Below, one piece after another: positions 54,254 to 63,473 of a stretch of DNA of 64,000 bases. The translations under genes and the position numbers were made by a program. Origin of the DNA: Thermosulfurimonas marina. GTDB lineage: Bacteria > Desulfobacterota > Thermodesulfobacteria > Thermodesulfobacteriales > Thermodesulfobacteriaceae. The notes under the pieces were generated by a model. It made no database searches. It was not told the origin of the DNA and saw nothing but the letters and a program-made list of their open reading frames with translations. The first letter of the stretch is position 1, and every line of letters begins with the position of its first letter. Where the stretch lies: contig NZ_CP042909.1 in NCBI RefSeq assembly GCF_012317585.1, positions 930,001-994,000 of the forward strand. The letters run 5' to 3'.

Positions 54254-56801
54254 GGCCCTCTCCTTGGGGTTTGCTAGACGGCAGCCAAATTTTAAAAAGC
54301 CTTTTTTCTATTTCAACCAGAAAAAAGAGGAGAATTCCCGCCCCGAAGATCACCGGCCAACCCTCTGGGTGCAGTCCCTCCACCCGGAAAAGACCGGAAA
54401 GGGGTTTCCAGTAAGTAAAGGCTAGCTGCGCCAGGAGAATGAAAAGGAGCCCGGGCCGCAGCAGGGGATTTCCGGAAAGGAGCCGGAGGGGGTTCTTGGG
54501 GGCCTGGCCCAGAAAGCGGGTGTTGAAAAGATAGAAGGTCTCCAGAAAGACGATAAGGTTGACCGCGAGGGCCCGGGCCTCGGCCACTCCATGGCGACTC
54601 TTCCAGAAATCAAAGGCCCCCCAGGTGAGGCCCGCCATGAGTGCCGAGACCACGACGATCTGGAGCAGGAGCCTTCCGTCAAGGAGAGGGGCTTGCGGGG
54701 GGCGCGGCGGGCGGTCCATGACTCCGGGCTCCGGGGGCTCCAGCGAAAGGGTCACTGCCAGGGCCACCGTGGTCACCAGATTGATCCAGAGGATATGGAG
54801 GGGAAGCACCGGAAGGACGGAGGCGGCGACCAAAGCGGCCAGCAGGAGAAGGCATTCTCCTCCGTTGGTGGGGAGGATGAAAAGGAGGCTCTTGCGCAGG
54901 TTGTCGAAGACCGTACGACCCTCACGCACAGCCTCCACCAGGGTCACAAAGCGGTCGTCCAGGAGGACCATATCCGCGGCCTCCTTGGCCACCTCGGTCC
55001 CACTTCCCATGGCCACTCCAATATGGGCGGCCTTGAGCGCCGGGGCATCATTGACCCCGTCGCCGGTCATGGCCACGATCTCTCCGCGGGCCTTGAAGGC
55101 CTCGATGAGCCGGAGCTTGGTCTGCGGAGTGGCCCGGGCCACCAGATCCGTTTTTTCAAGACGGGCAAAGACTTCTTCCGGCGACAGGGTCTCTAGGAGG
55201 CTTCCGGTCACCGGCTCCCCGGAAAGCCCCACCTCTTCCCCGATTCTCCGGGCGGTGAGGGGATGGTCTCCGGTGACCATCTTTACCCGGATACCCGCCC
55301 GAAGGGCGGTACGGATGGCCTCCGGAGCCTCCGGCCGGGGTGGGTCTCGGAAGCCCACCAAGCCCAGAGGGCGCAGGGGGGCTTCTTTTAGGGCCTCAAA
55401 GGGATCCTCCGCGGAGACTTCTCCTGAGGCCAGGGCCACCAGGCGCAGGCCCTGGGAGGCAAGGTCTTCCAGCCGGGAGATCAACTCCCCTGCCCCGGAG
55501 CAAAGTCCGAGCACGATCTCCGGGGCCCCTTTGAGGACGAGAAGTCTCCGTCCCTCCGTTTCCACCAGCCGGGCCTGATATTTGCGGGTGGAGTCAAAGG
55601 GGATCTTTCCAAGAATCCGAAAGGAAGGCGGAGAGACCCCGAAGGTTTTCAGGAGTTCGGCCAGGGCCTCGTCTAACACGAGACCCTCTTCCAGAGAAAG
55701 GGCCACCGCCTTTAAGAATTCCCGGAGATCCGGGGAGGGCTCTCCTTGAGAGAGGAAGTGAGTTTCCCCTTGGGCGGTTACCAGGACCTCGGGCCGCAGC
55801 CGGTTTTCCGTAAGGGTTCCGGTCTTGTCCGTAAAGATCACCGTGGTGCTTCCCAGGGTCTCCACCGCCGGGAGATACCGCACTACGGCCTGCCTTCGGG
55901 CCATGCGGCTTACCCCTACGGCCAGGGCCACGGTGATGATCACCGGAAGGCCTTCGGGGATGGCCGAGACCGCCAGGGCCACCGCGGCCATGAAGGATTC
56001 CTCGAGCGGGAAGCCCCGCAAGCGGCCCAGGGCAAAGGTAAGTCCGGCAAGGAGAAGGATGGCCAGGGTCACCCAGCGGGTGAATTTCTCCAGTTTTTCG
56101 GTGAGGGGAGTGCGCGGGAGGCGTACCTCCCGCATGAGGCGGGCCAGGCGGCCGAATTCCGTGCTCTCTCCGGTGGCCACCACCACGGCCAGCCCCTCAC
56201 CGGCGGTAACCAGCGTGCCGGAAAAGACCAGGTTCTTGCGCTCGGCCAGAGGGGTTCCCTCGGGAAGGGGCTCCGGGGATTTTTCCACCGGAAGGCTCTC
56301 TCCGGTAAGTACGGACTCGTCCACCTGGAGGGCCCGCACTTCTATAAGCCGGGCGTCGGCAGGCACCTTGGCCCCGGCCTTAAGCAGGAGAAGGTCTCCG
56401 GGAACAATTTGGGTGCTTTCTACGGTTTGGACCTTTCCGGCCCGTCTTACCAAGGCCCGGGGGGTGAGATAGGTCCGCAGGGCCTCCAGGGAGCGTTCGG
56501 CCCGGTACTCCTGATAAAAGCCCAGAAGGGCGTTCAGGATGACCACGGCGAGGATCACTGCGGCATCTACCGGCTCCCCCAGGAAATAGGCCGCAAGTGC
56601 GGCCACTAAGAGGACATAGACGAAAAGGGAACGAAACTGGGAAAAGAAGATGCGCCAAGGAGAGCGCCCGGGAGGTGAGGGAAGCCGGTTGGGGCCATAG
56701 CGCCGAAGGCGCTCCTGCACCTCTTCCGGGGGAAGTCCCTCGGGAGGAGTTCCCAGTTCTTTCAGGACTTCCTCGGCCGGAAGCGCCCAGGGCTTTTCCA
56801 T
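54228..56801 (-). CDS. P-type cation-transporting ATPase (P2-like)
   Basis: 857 residues with the actuator domain motif TGES, phosphorylation site DKTGTLT, nucleotide-binding KGAPE, and hinge TGDGVNDAPALKAAHIG. TM4 has IPEGLP, as in Ca2+ pumps. The TM6 segment reads NLVTTVALAVTLSLEPPEPG; the Asp found in Ca2+-ATPases (NLVTDG) is replaced by Thr, so Ca2+ specificity is doubtful and another cation is possible. N-terminal cytosolic segment follows the SERCA/Pma1 pattern. Confidence 0.9.
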   Translation of the reverse strand: MEKPWALPAEEVLKELGTPPEGLPPEEVQERLRRYGPNRLPSPPGRSPWRIFFSQFRSLFVYVLLVAALAAYFLGEPVDAAVILAVVILNALLGFYQEYRAERSLEALRTYLTPRALVRRAGKVQTVESTQIVPGDLLLLKAGAKVPADARLIEVRALQVDESVLTGESLPVEKSPEPLPEGTPLAERKNLVFSGTLVTAGEGLAVVVATGESTEFGRLARLMREVRLPRTPLTEKLEKFTRWVTLAILLLAGLTFALGRLRGFPLEESFMAAVALAVSAIPEGLPVIITVALAVGVSRMARRQAVVRYLPAVETLGSTTVIFTDKTGTLTENRLRPEVLVTAQGETHFLSQGEPSPDLREFLKAVALSLEEGLVLDEALAELLKTFGVSPPSFRILGKIPFDSTRKYQARLVETEGRRLLVLKGAPEIVLGLCSGAGELISRLEDLASQGLRLVALASGEVSAEDPFEALKEAPLRPLGLVGFRDPPRPEAPEAIRTALRAGIRVKMVTGDHPLTARRIGEEVGLSGEPVTGSLLETLSPEEVFARLEKTDLVARATPQTKLRLIEAFKARGEIVAMTGDGVNDAPALKAAHIGVAMGSGTEVAKEAADMVLLDDRFVTLVEAVREGRTVFDNLRKSLLFILPTNGGECLLLLAALVAASVLPVLPLHILWINLVTTVALAVTLSLEPPEPGVMDRPPRPPQAPLLDGRLLLQIVVVSALMAGLTWGAFDFWKSRHGVAEARALAVNLIVFLETFYLFNTRFLGQAPKNPLRLLSGNPLLRPGLLFILLAQLAFTYWKPLSGLFRVEGLHPEGWPVIFGAGILLFFLVEIEKRLFKIWLPSSKPQGEGHEVRHPER

Positions 56802-56831
56802 AAAACCTACCTTTACCAGATCCGCTAAGGA

Positions 56832-56860
56832 TTTACATCCCGCAAAACCGAAGATATTAA
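56832..56860 (+). promoter_or_regulatory. Promoter of the FapA-domain gene
   Basis: TTTACA (56832-56837) and TATTAA (56855-56860) are 17 bases apart. TATTAA ends only six bases before ATG 56867, with no Shine-Dalgarno sequence, so the mRNA would be leaderless or nearly so. Confidence 0.55.
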
Positions 56861-56866
56861 AGACTC

Positions 56867-58339
56867 ATGACCAGAGAACTGGTGAGTCTGGGTGAAGGGC
56901 TGTTTTTGCGGGTCTCGGAGGACGGCTTGGTGGCCTGGTTGGAGAAAGAAGGGGGCCCGGTTTCGACCCAAGATTTCTTTTCTCTCCGAGAGAGACTAAT
57001 TTCGCTCGGGCTGACCGGTATCTTAAAGGCCCCAGAGATCCGAGACGGGCGTCTGGTGGTGGCCCGGGGGAAACCTCCAGAGCCTGGCCGGGACGGACGG
57101 GTGGAGTTTCTGGTGGACCTTTCCCGAGGGCCCCGGCCTCTTTCCGGGGAGAGGGTAGATTGGCGGGAGATCAACGCCCTAGTCTCTGTCCCTGCAGGCA
57201 CTCCGGTGGCTCGGGTGCATCCTCCCAGCCCGGGAGTGCCGGGCTATACCGTATGGGGAGAGGAGATCCCGGCCCCTCCGGGACGCCCCGTGGAGGTGCG
57301 ATCCCAGGCTCCCAAAGACGAGATCCTAGCCCAGATTGAGGAAATAGACCAACTATTCGAAAAAGGGCCTTCTAGGGAAGCCTCCAGGGGGAAACCCTTT
57401 ACTTTCACTCTGGGGCCGGGCCTGCGCTATGATGTACAACTTGGCCTTATCCTGGCCGAAGAGGGGGGCATCCTTGAAGTGCGGGAAGGCTTTGCCCGGA
57501 TTCATTCTGTTTACACCCTTCGCGGGGATGTGGACTGGGAGACGGGCAACATCCACTTTCACGGAAAGTCTCTTACCATTTCGGGGTCTGTACGTCGGGG
57601 TTTTACGGTGGAGTCTGCCGGGGACCTGGTGATCCAGGGAGACGTCGAAGAGGGGGCCCGCCTTTGGGCTGGAGGGCGCCTTAAGATCTCGGGCATTGTG
57701 CGGGGCGAAAACACCCTGGTGGAGAGCCAGGGCGAGGCCGAGGTCCAAATCGTGGAATGGGCCCAGATACGGGTAAAGGGCAAGCTTACGGTCTGGGGAT
57801 ATCTCCTCTGGACCCACGCTACGGTGGGGGCAGACCTTTTCGTTTTTGGAGAAAAAGGTATTGTGGGGGGAGAGGTCTATGTACAGGGCTCGGCCACGGT
57901 GAGTGTCTTGGGAAGCCCCGCCTTTGTAAAGACCTTTCTGCGCGTGGGCTACGATTACGAGGTTGCCCAAGAACAGGAGCGTCTTTTAAAAGAGTGGCAG
58001 CGCCTGGATGAACTTACCGACCGCATGAAGGAGGCCCTTATGCAGGGTCTTCGTCTGGCCCGCTCCGGGAGACTCACCCCCAAACAGAAAAAGGCCTTGG
58101 AAACCCTACGCCAGCACCTGCGCCAGAGACTTCTGGAGATGAGCGAGCTCAAAGATCGGCTGAATTTTCTGGAGGAGGAATTGCGCAAGGGGGTAGGGGC
58201 TACGGTGCAGGTGACCCGGAGGGTCTATCCTAATGTAGCCGTAGGGATAGACGGACACCTTCGGGACATTCGCCGGGAGCACGGCCCGGGGGTCTTTCGC
58301 CTCACCGAGGCCGGAATCCAATTTCTGGAGGGAGCATGA
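56867..58339 (+). CDS. FapA-domain (DUF342) protein
   Basis: 490 residues. The N-terminal part precedes the FapA beta-helix-like core: VDWREINALVSVPAGTPVA, VPGYTVWGEEIPAPPG, GDVDWETGNIHFHGKSLTISG and GDLVIQGDVEEGA..., followed by a C-terminal helical coiled coil. FapA-domain proteins form polymers or link to polysaccharide or motility systems in other bacteria; the role is poorly known. It starts a six-gene plus-strand run. Confidence 0.85.
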   Translation: MTRELVSLGEGLFLRVSEDGLVAWLEKEGGPVSTQDFFSLRERLISLGLTGILKAPEIRDGRLVVARGKPPEPGRDGRVEFLVDLSRGPRPLSGERVDWREINALVSVPAGTPVARVHPPSPGVPGYTVWGEEIPAPPGRPVEVRSQAPKDEILAQIEEIDQLFEKGPSREASRGKPFTFTLGPGLRYDVQLGLILAEEGGILEVREGFARIHSVYTLRGDVDWETGNIHFHGKSLTISGSVRRGFTVESAGDLVIQGDVEEGARLWAGGRLKISGIVRGENTLVESQGEAEVQIVEWAQIRVKGKLTVWGYLLWTHATVGADLFVFGEKGIVGGEVYVQGSATVSVLGSPAFVKTFLRVGYDYEVAQEQERLLKEWQRLDELTDRMKEALMQGLRLARSGRLTPKQKKALETLRQHLRQRLLEMSELKDRLNFLEEELRKGVGATVQVTRRVYPNVAVGIDGHLRDIRREHGPGVFRLTEAGIQFLEGA

Positions 58340-58824
58340 AACGTCGACCAAGCGAGACCTTGAAGGATTTAAGCGACACTACGGAAACCTTCTTGCAAAA
58401 ATACGAAAAGGCCCTGCGGGAGGCCTCGGGAGAAGGAGGGGAGAGCCTGGAGGTGGATCCGGCTCTTCTCCACTTGGAGATGGCCCTGGAGGGGCTTATG
58501 CGCTGGCAGACGCGGGTTATCCGGGACCTTTTGGCCGGAAGAACCCTTGAAAAGGCTGTGGTTTTTGAGGAAGACGAAGTGGGGCGATTCATCAAGGAAT
58601 TTAAACCCTTTGATGAGACCTCCCGAGAACTCTGGAAACGCATCCGGGACCGATACGCGGATCTTCATCTGCGGGCCCGAGAGCTCTCGGAGGCCGTACA
58701 AAGGGGGGAAAATATTGAAGAGATCTACCGCCGGGCCCGAGAGGAATTTTTGCCTTTCTCGGAGGCCCTTTTTGAAGATTTGGTCCTCCTTTCCAACTAC
58801 ATGGAGAAACGTTCCCGAAAGTGA
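58336..58824 (+). CDS. Helical hypothetical protein, 162 residues
   Basis: Family not recognised. Almost wholly alpha-helical and charged (SDTTETFLQKYEKALREAS, ELWKRIRDRYADLHLRAREL, IYRRAREEFLPFSEALFEDL). No signal or membrane segment. ATG overlaps the FapA-domain stop (ATGA), and it ends in the GTG of the sugar-kinase gene (GTGA). It may act with the FapA-domain protein. Confidence 0.65.
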   Translation: MKRRPSETLKDLSDTTETFLQKYEKALREASGEGGESLEVDPALLHLEMALEGLMRWQTRVIRDLLAGRTLEKAVVFEEDEVGRFIKEFKPFDETSRELWKRIRDRYADLHLRARELSEAVQRGENIEEIYRRAREEFLPFSEALFEDLVLLSNYMEKRSRK

Positions 58825-59783
58825 AATTCCTTCTTTCCGGGGCCCTAAATCTCGATCTCTTTTACGAGGTCCCCTCCCTTAAGGAGATCGGACTTGGGGG
58901 GCTAGAGGTGGCCCCTGGAGGGGAGGTGGCCCTTTCTCTTGAGGCCTTCGAAGCCCTGGAAGAGAGGCTTTCCCAAATAGGAAAAAGGGTGGCCCACTGC
59001 GGCGGAGGCTCGGCGGCCAACACGGCCTTTGCCCTGGCGCGCTTCGGTTTTGAGGTGGCCTTTTTGGGGGCCTGTGGAAGGGACGAGGCCGGAGAGCACG
59101 TGCTGGCCGAGCTTGCGGAGTTCGGGGTGGATCTTTCCGGGGTCCGGAGGGAGGGGACCACCGGCCGGGCCCTCATTGTGCTCGATAGCCGGAGGGATCG
59201 TTTTATCGCCGTATGCCCGGGGACCTGTGAGAAGGCCCTGGCCGACTTTGATCCCGAACCCTCCGGGGACTGGCTTCATCTCAGTTCCCTGGTCTCGGAG
59301 GAGGGGTTGGCCTTTCATCTGCGCCTGGTTCGGCGGTTTTTCGGAAGGCGGAGTCTGGACCCTGGGGAGATCTATGCCGCCCGGGGACGGACCCTAAGGC
59401 CCCTTCTCGCAAGGGTGACCACCCTTTTCATTACGGAGTCCGAACTCTTCAAACTGGGTTTTTCACCGGAGGAGCTTTGGGGCCTGGGAGTGCGAGAGAT
59501 CTTTCTCAAGCACGGGGCCCGGGGGGCGGCCCGGCTCAGCCCGGAGGGGGAAATATTTCTTCCGGCCGCTAAAGCCGAAGAGGTGGTGGACAACACCGGA
59601 GCCGGAGATTTCTTTGATGCCGGGGTGCTCGCCGGGCTGGCCCTGGGGCTTTCGCCGGAGGCGGCCCTGCGCCTCGGCCTTCGGGTGGCGGCGGCCAGCC
59701 TCCGGGATTACGGCCGCCGGGGTTGTCCCGGCCGGGAGGAATTTCTAAACTGGGTGCGGGAGTTAAAGGAGGACGCGGCTTGA
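58821..59783 (+). CDS. PfkB-family carbohydrate kinase
   Basis: 320 residues, GTG start overlapping the previous stop. Sugar-binding GGGSAANTAFALARFG near residue 60, and the catalytic Asp in DNTGAGDFFDAGVLAG near 255. The PfkB/ribokinase family includes kinases for ribose, adenosine, fructose and others; the substrate cannot be assigned. It is translationally coupled to tldD downstream (TTGA). Confidence 0.9.
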   Translation: MKFLLSGALNLDLFYEVPSLKEIGLGGLEVAPGGEVALSLEAFEALEERLSQIGKRVAHCGGGSAANTAFALARFGFEVAFLGACGRDEAGEHVLAELAEFGVDLSGVRREGTTGRALIVLDSRRDRFIAVCPGTCEKALADFDPEPSGDWLHLSSLVSEEGLAFHLRLVRRFFGRRSLDPGEIYAARGRTLRPLLARVTTLFITESELFKLGFSPEELWGLGVREIFLKHGARGAARLSPEGEIFLPAAKAEEVVDNTGAGDFFDAGVLAGLALGLSPEAALRLGLRVAAASLRDYGRRGCPGREEFLNWVRELKEDAA

Positions 59784-61156
59784 GGCTTCCCGCCGGAGCG
59801 GAAAAGGCCCTGGCCCGGCTTTCCGAGGGGGCCCTCTTTGCGGACCTTTACCTGGAGGCCACCCGGAGCCTGCGCCTGGTCCTGGAGGGCGAAAGGCTAG
59901 AGGAGGTCTCCCTGGGAGAGGACGCCGGGGCCGGTCTGCGACGCCTGAATCCAGATTTTCACACCGCCTTCGGCTTCACCAACGATCTTTCGGCAGAGGC
60001 CTTAAAAGCCCTGGCCCGGGAACTTTCCCGAAAGGATTCCGGAGGGCGGCCTCGGAGCTTTGAGCACCTTTTTGCGCGCCCTGCGGTGCGGGTTCCTCTG
60101 GAAAGCGAGACCCTGGCTGAAAAGATTTCCCGTCTCAAGAGGGCCGCGGAGGTGGCCCGGAGACTCTCTCCGGAAATTCGCCAGGTAAGGGTGATCTATC
60201 AGGAGACGGAAAAGGAGGTGGCCATGCTCACCTCCGAGGGCCGTCTGGTGGAGGAGGGACGGGTCTATACTCTTTTTGCCGTCCAGGTGGTGGCCGAAAG
60301 GGAGGGGCTGCTCCAGCAGGGCTATGAACCCGTGGGGGGCACGGTGGGCCTGGAGCTCTTTGAGGAGCATCCTCCGGAGGAGGTGGCCCGTCGGGCGGCG
60401 GAAAGGGCGCTCCTTATGCTTTCGGCCCGCCGGACTCCGGGAGGACGTATGCCGGTGGTCCTTTCCGCCGAGGCCGGAGGGACCATGATCCACGAGGCCG
60501 TAGGGCACGGTCTGGAGGCCGACCATGCCGAGGAGGGTTTTTCTGTCTACAGCGGCCGCCTGGGAGAGGTAGTGGCCAGCCCCCTCATCACGGTGATCGA
60601 TGATCCCACCCTTCCCGGAAAACGCGGCTCCTACGCCTTCGACGACGAGGGGGTTCCGGCCCAGCGGGTGGTCCTCATTGAAGGCGGGGTGCTCCGGAAT
60701 TTCCTTTACGATCGGCTTACGGCCCTCAAATTCGGTAAAGAGCCTAACGGCCACGGCCGACGCGAGTCCTACCGGCACCGGCCCATCCCCCGTATGGCCA
60801 ACACCTTCATCGCTCCCGGTCCCCACGAGCCGGAAGAGATCATCCGCAGTGTGGACCGGGGGCTTTTGGTAAAAAAGATGGGGGGCGGGGAGGTCAATCC
60901 GGTGACTGGAGATTTTGTTTTCGAGGTGACCGAGGGCTATCTCCTCGAAGGGGGTGAGGTGGGGGAGCCGGTCCGCGGGGCCACCCTTGCGGGAAACGGC
61001 CCGGAGGTCCTGCGGATCATTGACATGGTGGGCCGGGATCTAGGCTTCGGTCTCGGGACCTGCGGCAAGGACGGCCAGGGGGTCCCGGTCTCCGACGCCC
61101 AGCCCACCCTTCGCATCCCGGAACTCCTGGTGGGCGGAGAGGTCAAAACAGGGTAG
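59780..61156 (+). CDS. tldD: TldD metalloprotease subunit
   Basis: Zinc-dependent protease subunit that with TldE (PmbA) degrades small peptides. HExxxH zinc motif in HEAVGHGLEADH, and the C-terminal GTCGKDGQGVPVSDAQPTLRI. TTG 59780 overlaps the kinase stop as TTGA; the longer frame begins inside the kinase gene and is not supported. 458 residues. TldE is not in the window. Confidence 0.92.
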   Translation: MRLPAGAEKALARLSEGALFADLYLEATRSLRLVLEGERLEEVSLGEDAGAGLRRLNPDFHTAFGFTNDLSAEALKALARELSRKDSGGRPRSFEHLFARPAVRVPLESETLAEKISRLKRAAEVARRLSPEIRQVRVIYQETEKEVAMLTSEGRLVEEGRVYTLFAVQVVAEREGLLQQGYEPVGGTVGLELFEEHPPEEVARRAAERALLMLSARRTPGGRMPVVLSAEAGGTMIHEAVGHGLEADHAEEGFSVYSGRLGEVVASPLITVIDDPTLPGKRGSYAFDDEGVPAQRVVLIEGGVLRNFLYDRLTALKFGKEPNGHGRRESYRHRPIPRMANTFIAPGPHEPEEIIRSVDRGLLVKKMGGGEVNPVTGDFVFEVTEGYLLEGGEVGEPVRGATLAGNGPEVLRIIDMVGRDLGFGLGTCGKDGQGVPVSDAQPTLRIPELLVGGEVKTG

Positions 61157-61188
61157 TCTAAAGGGGAATTCCTGCGGAGGCGGGAGTT

Positions 61189-62559
61189 ATGTGCGGAATC
61201 TTCGGGGTCTTCGGTCACAAAGAAGCGGCCAAGCTCACCTACTTTGGGCTTTACGCCCTGCAGCACCGGGGCCAGGAAAGTGCGGGGATGGCGGTTTCTG
61301 ACGGTCGGGAGGTGCGGGAGTACCGGGCCCTGGGGCTGGTCCCCGACGTCTTTGACGAAGAGATTCTTTCCCGTCTCCCCGGCCACATCGCCGTAGGGCA
61401 TGTACGCTACTCCACCACCGGTTCCACCACGGTAAAAAACGCCCAGCCCTTCTGCGTGACCCACGGGGGTTGCACCCTGGCCCTGGCCCACAACGGCAAC
61501 CTGGTAAACGCCCACGAGATTCGGACCGAACTGGAGGCCCAGGGGTCCATCTTTCAAACCACCATGGACAGTGAGGTCATTGTGCACCTCCTGGCTAAGG
61601 CTTCCCGCCGGGGGATCGTCGAGGCCATCCGCGAGGCCATGGAGGTCATCCGCGGGGCCTATTCCGTGGTCCTCCTTCTTCCAGACCGCCTCATCGCCTT
61701 CCGGGATCCCCACGGTTTTCGTCCCCTCTGTCTGGGAATGGTCAACGGGGGCTATGTGGTGAGCTCGGAGACCTGTGCCCTGGACCTTATTCAAGCCCAG
61801 TATCTGAGAGACATCCGGCCTGGAGAGATCCTGGTCATCGACGAAAACGGGCTCCATTCCTACGAAGGAGTAAAGAGCGAGGCCACCGCCTACTGCATCT
61901 TTGAGTTCATCTATTTTGCCCGGCCGGACAGTTACATCTTTGGGGAAAATGTCTATGCCTTCCGCAAGCGTCTGGGTCAGGGGCTGGCCCGGGAAAGGCC
62001 TTTGGAGGTGGACTTCGTAATGCCCTTTCCGGATTCCGGAAACTATGCGGCCATCGGCTACGCCCAGGCCACGGGGCTGCCCTTTGAGATGGGGGTTATC
62101 CGTAACCACTATGTGGGTCGGACCTTTATTCAGCCTTCGGCCGGCATGCGGGACTTTTCCGTGCGGGTGAAACTCAATCCGGTGCGGGAGATCCTGCGGG
62201 GGAAACGGGTGGCGGTGGTGGACGATTCCTTGGTGCGGGGGACTACCAGCCGCACCCGGGTTAAGGCCATCCGGGAGACCGGGGCCCTCGAGATCCACAT
62301 GCTCATAAGTTGTCCGCCCATCCGCTATCCCTGCTTTTACGGGATCGACTTTCCCACTCCCGGAGAACTCATCGCCGCCAAGCATTCCGTGGAAGAGATT
62401 CGGCGCTATCTGGAGTTGGACGGCCTGTATTATCTTTCCCTCGAGGGACTGATCGCCGCCGCCGGCGGAGACGGGAAGCGTTTCTGCCTAGCCTGTTTCA
62501 CCGGAGAGTACCCCGTTCCGGTGCGGGAGGGCCTGCGCAAGGACATCCTGGAAAGATAG
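61189..62559 (+). CDS. purF: Amidophosphoribosyltransferase
   Basis: First committed step of purine synthesis. No propeptide: Met1 is followed directly by the N-terminal nucleophile Cys in MCGIFGVFGHK. PRPP loop VAVVDDSLVRGTTSR. The four 4Fe-4S ligand positions of the Bacillus-type enzyme are present (AYCIFEF, PCFYGID, FCLACFTG), so it is the iron-sulfur class despite lacking a propeptide. 456 residues. Confidence 0.96.
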   Translation: MCGIFGVFGHKEAAKLTYFGLYALQHRGQESAGMAVSDGREVREYRALGLVPDVFDEEILSRLPGHIAVGHVRYSTTGSTTVKNAQPFCVTHGGCTLALAHNGNLVNAHEIRTELEAQGSIFQTTMDSEVIVHLLAKASRRGIVEAIREAMEVIRGAYSVVLLLPDRLIAFRDPHGFRPLCLGMVNGGYVVSSETCALDLIQAQYLRDIRPGEILVIDENGLHSYEGVKSEATAYCIFEFIYFARPDSYIFGENVYAFRKRLGQGLARERPLEVDFVMPFPDSGNYAAIGYAQATGLPFEMGVIRNHYVGRTFIQPSAGMRDFSVRVKLNPVREILRGKRVAVVDDSLVRGTTSRTRVKAIRETGALEIHMLISCPPIRYPCFYGIDFPTPGELIAAKHSVEEIRRYLELDGLYYLSLEGLIAAAGGDGKRFCLACFTGEYPVPVREGLRKDILER

Positions 62560-62562
62560 AAA

Positions 62563-63063
62563 ATGACTCAGGGATATCGGGAATTTTACCGCCGGGTCCT
62601 GGAAGACCTCTGTGAGAGGCTCAAGGAGTTTTACGGCCCGCGACTGGTTTCCGTGGCGGTCTTTGGCTCTGTAGCTCGAGGGACCTTCCGGCCGGACTCC
62701 GACATTGATCTCCTGGTGGTGGCGCGGGCGCTTCCCCGGGGTCGGAGACGCCGGGTGGAGGAGTTCATTTCCGGAGTGGAGGAGCCCCTGGAGCGGATCT
62801 GGGCCGAGCGCGGCCAGCCCTATCTTCCGGAGATCACCCCCCTCATCAAGACCCCGGAAGAAGTGCGCTTGGGCTCTCCGGTCTTTTTAGACATGACCGA
62901 GGAGGCCCTGATCCTTTATGATCCGGAGGGTTTTCTACAGGAATATTTGGAAGATCTGCGCCGTAAGCTCAAGGCCCTGGGGGCCCGGAGGGTCTTTAGC
63001 GGCGGGGGTTGGTATTGGATCCTCAAGCCGGATTATCGCCCCGGGGAGGTGATCGAACTTTGA
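62563..63063 (+). CDS. MNT-type nucleotidyltransferase, putative antitoxin
   Basis: 166 residues. Minimal polymerase-beta superfamily nucleotidyltransferase with VAVFGSVARGTFRPDSDIDL, the GSxARG...DxD catalytic motif. Such proteins pair with HEPN toxins and can AMPylate them. ATG 62563 is three bases after purF. The HEPN gene follows with a four-base overlap (TTGA). Confidence 0.82.
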   Translation: MTQGYREFYRRVLEDLCERLKEFYGPRLVSVAVFGSVARGTFRPDSDIDLLVVARALPRGRRRRVEEFISGVEEPLERIWAERGQPYLPEITPLIKTPEEVRLGSPVFLDMTEEALILYDPEGFLQEYLEDLRRKLKALGARRVFSGGGWYWILKPDYRPGEVIEL

Positions 63064-63473
63064 CCAATCTGGCCTTGGCCCGGAGCTACCTGTTTAAGGC
63101 TCAAAAACGCCTCAAGATCCTCCCCGTGCTTTTAGAAGAAGAGGACTTTTCGGATGTGGTAAGGGAGGCCCAGGAAGTTGTGGAATTAGCCCTTAAGGCC
63201 ATGTTGCGCTATGTGGGCGTGGATCCTCCTAAATGGCACGATGTGGGTCGGGTGCTTTTGGAAAATGCGGATTTGTTCCCTGAAGATATACGCTTGGAAC
63301 TTCCAGAATTGGCCCGGATTTCCAAACGGTTACGCAAGGAAAGAGAGCTGGCCTTTTACGGGGATATCGATTTCATCCCTACAGAAGAGTATGGCCCGGA
63401 GGAGGCCCGGGAAGCCATGGCCGAGGCCGAAAAGGTGGTGCGGGTGGCCCGGGAGCTTATAGGAGGAGATTAG
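63060..63473 (+). CDS. HEPN-domain protein (PF05168-like), putative toxin partner
   Basis: 137 residues from TTG 63060. Helical HEPN fold: LARSYLFKAQKRLKILP, REAQEVVELALKAMLRYVGV, PPKWHDVGRVLL and the C-terminal YGDIDFIPTEEYGPEEAREA. The RNase motif RxxxxH of active HEPN toxins is not apparent, as is common in the PF05168 subgroup. More AT-rich than its neighbours. Forms an MNT-HEPN module located between purF and ubiD. Confidence 0.8.
   Translation: MTNLALARSYLFKAQKRLKILPVLLEEEDFSDVVREAQEVVELALKAMLRYVGVDPPKWHDVGRVLLENADLFPEDIRLELPELARISKRLRKERELAFYGDIDFIPTEEYGPEEAREAMAEAEKVVRVARELIGGD

Noticed and set aside
60937-62385. 482-codon open frame on the minus strand
   Set aside because: Antisense to tldD and purF, both clearly conserved; no domain features.
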